DNA of 61,555 nucleotides from Chloroflexi bacterium OLB15. GTDB taxonomy: Bacteria; Chloroflexota; Anaerolineae; Aggregatilineales; Phototrophicaceae. Below, piece by piece: positions 60,188 to 61,555 of the stretch. The notes under the pieces are model-generated. The model ran no database searches. It had not been told where the DNA came from and worked only from the letters and a program-made list of their open reading frames with translations. The position numbers were made by a program, and so were the translations under genes. The first letter of the stretch is position 1. Every line of letters starts with the position of its first letter. The stretch spans positions 1 to 61,555 of the forward strand of contig LMZS01000048.1 of assembly GCA_001567085.1 (NCBI GenBank), written 5' to 3'.

Positions 60188-61555
60188 TCAGTAATGTTGG
60201 TGCTGTTCGCGCCGTTCGCGCCCGGCCCGCCAGCATCGCCCCACCCAGTTACCGTTCACAGTCCCGCCAACAAGGCTGCTCACAGCCAGCCCCGCGCCGT
60301 TGCCTGCCAGCACATTCCCCACAATACAACTGTTGGTCAGGCTAAAGCCCGTGCCATCTATCCAGATCGCGATCACGCTCGCCATTTGATTGGCGGTGTT
60401 GTTATAGAACCCGCTGTTAGTGATTGTCAGGTTGCCCTGGCTGAAAATTACGCCGCCCTTTTCGCAGCATGAATTTCCCACGCCAGTGGTGCTGTTATCT
60501 ACCTGAACGCTGTTCAGCGTCAGCGAAGCCCCCGAACTGACGTAAAGCGCGCCGCCATCGAAGGTATTTGAAAAACCCTGTGTAATGCGTACATCCTGAA
60601 TCGTGACTGCCGCCCCGATCACGAATATCCGGCTAGCATTGTTTCCGCTAATCGTCAGCGATCCCGCGCCCGGCCCGTCAATCGTCAGGTTTTTACCGAT
60701 GCCGATCTGCCCGCTGGTCAGCGTAATCGTGCCGGTCACGCTAAAAGTGATCGTGCTGCCGGGAAGCGCATCTGTAATCACCTGTCGCAGGCTGCCAGCG
60801 CCGCTGTCGTTCAGGTTGCTCACAATCGTGGTTGGCGCGGTATTGGTGATGTCGAAGCTGACCGATCCAACGCCCGCCGACGAGCCGATCACGCCATACA
60901 TGCCCGGCGTGCCGTTAGCCGTGGCCGTAGATGAAGTGGCAATACCGCTGCCGTTGGTATTTACTGTCTCCGTGATCGTGCCTGTGCTGGCAAAGATCGC
61001 CGATGCGCCGCTGGCTGGCGCGGTGAACGTCACCGCAACCCCTGGCACTGGATTGCCAAAACCGTCGGTAATTCTTCCCTGTAACGGTTGCGCGAATGCC
61101 GTGTTGATCTGCGTGGACTGCAAATCGCCACCCGTGATAGCCAGTGAAGCCGGAATCCCCGCCTGGTTGGTCATGCTAAAGTTCTGCGACAGCGCGCCAA
61201 AACTGACGGTGATGCTGTACCCGCCAACCACGCCATTTGCCGTGAAGGTTGATGAGGTGGCAAAGCCGCCAGCATCAGTATTGACCGTCTGGATGTTGGT
61301 GCTCGTGCTGCTGAAGGTTCCTGAAGCGCCGCTGGCTGGCGCGGTAAACGTCACCGGCTGCCCTGAAATACCATTCCCGTAAGCATCGGTTAACCGCGCT
61401 TGCAGGGCTGCGCCGAAAGCTGTGCCTGCGCCTGCCGTCTGGTTATTGCCGCCGGTAATCGAAAGCGCGGCGGGTACGTCCGGCATGTTGGTCAGGTTGA
61501 AATTGGCTGATGCCGCCCCTGCCGTCGCTGAAACCGTAAAACGCCCCCGCTGTCG
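60188..61555 (-). CDS. Ig-like / beta-helix surface protein (5' end outside window)
   Basis: A partial gene whose reading frame continues to the right-hand edge. Two near-identical Ig-like (Big_1 type) modules of about 105 residues repeat LSITGGNNQTAGAGTAFGAA / LAITGGDLQSTQINTAFAQP and VTFTAPASGASGTF / VTFTAPASGASAIF. A right-handed beta-helix segment then starts IVSNLNDSGAGSLRQVITDA, the standard onset of bacterial polymorphic-outer-membrane-type repeats, with LTIDGPGAGSLTISGNN. The frame ends abnormally in RAGRERREQHQHY. Removing one base in the CCC at 60244-60246 gives NGNWWGDAGGPGANGANSTN, and the frame would run to 60100. The protein is exported and probably adhesive or structural. Confidence 0.8.
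   Translation of the reverse strand, partial: RQRGRFTVSATAGAASANFNLTNMPDVPAALSITGGNNQTAGAGTAFGAALQARLTDAYGNGISGQPVTFTAPASGASGTFSSTSTNIQTVNTDAGGFATSSTFTANGVVGGYSITVSFGALSQNFSMTNQAGIPASLAITGGDLQSTQINTAFAQPLQGRITDGFGNPVPGVAVTFTAPASGASAIFASTGTITETVNTNGSGIATSSTATANGTPGMYGVIGSSAGVGSVSFDITNTAPTTIVSNLNDSGAGSLRQVITDALPGSTITFSVTGTITLTSGQIGIGKNLTIDGPGAGSLTISGNNASRIFVIGAAVTIQDVRITQGFSNTFDGGALYVSSGASLTLNSVQVDNSTTGVGNSCCEKGGVIFSQGNLTITNSGFYNNTANQMASVIAIWIDGTGFSLTNSCIVGNVLAGNGAGLAVSSLVGGTVNGNWVGRCWRAGRERREQHQHY

Noticed and set aside
1..61555. tRNA, rRNA or CRISPR arrays
   Set aside because: No T-arm GGTTCGAATC-like blocks in a cloverleaf setting, no rRNA core sequence and no regularly spaced repeats were found by eye.

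Overview
The window looks like a chromosomal segment of a Chloroflexota bacterium, most likely Anaerolineae-related. I infer this from the general style of the proteins (VWA proteins with repeated beta modules, Ser/Thr kinase with an extracellular sensor, Ig-like/beta-helix surface protein), frequent TTG/GTG starts, a two-gene glutamine-dependent NAD synthetase and a crtI-crtB pair. No rRNA, tRNA, CRISPR array or intact insertion sequence was found. Recurrent TANAAT -10 boxes (TATAAT, TACAAT, TAGAAT) precede many genes.

Layout. 1-4.3 kb: an FAD oxidoreductase, two decayed genes (amine oxidase, GNAT), an uncharacterised 118-aa protein and a metallo-beta-lactamase-fold hydrolase. 4.3-7.7 kb: DUF309 protein, threonine/serine dehydratase, dnaN and a Uma2-type nuclease-fold protein. 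7.8-13.1 kb (minus): two tandem paralogous secreted VWA proteins downstream of an M23 peptidase. 13.3-19.1 kb (plus): crtI-crtB, an acetoacetate-decarboxylase-like protein, an SDR remnant, a CPBP protease, a YjjX-type NTPase, a membrane protein and a frameshifted VOC protein. 19.1-23.4 kb (minus): C-truncated nucleoside hydrolase, GNAT, membrane protein, an esterase-fold protein with Asp at the nucleophile position, and a universal stress protein. 23.5-27.7 kb (plus): a PucC-like transporter, a histidine-leader attenuator with hisS, and a polytopic membrane protein.

27.7-29.3 kb (minus): a copper-delivery pair (SCO plus a double PCu(A)C protein). 29.5-34.8 kb (plus): a glycosidase-like pair sharing an unnamed domain, a receiver protein, Glu/Leu/Phe dehydrogenase and a beta-propeller protein. 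34.8-43.9 kb (mostly minus): gatB, a broken multidomain sensor kinase, an aminotransferase, a DsbA-like protein and a zinc-ribbon membrane protein. 44-50.8 kb (plus): rsgA (frameshifted), Ser/Thr kinase, WD40 lipoprotein, VOC protein and the two NAD synthetase subunits. 50.8-53.4 kb: a two-component system with a Pho-box-like operator and a membrane protein, bracketed by two transposase remnants. 53.5-61.5 kb: DUF6325/SHOCT pair, epimerase, methyltransferase, Dus, di-haem peroxidase behind CRP/FNR-like palindromes, SDR, and the 3' end of a large surface protein running off the window.

The strongest single observation is upstream of hisS: a sigma70-like promoter, an 18-codon leader ORF with four consecutive His codons, a segment able to form an antiterminator, and a GC-rich hairpin with a U-tract. 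Together they form a complete histidine-responsive transcription attenuator.

Seven genes are broken by what look like single-base indels, mostly in homopolymers. Basecalling or assembly error should be excluded before they are called pseudogenes.
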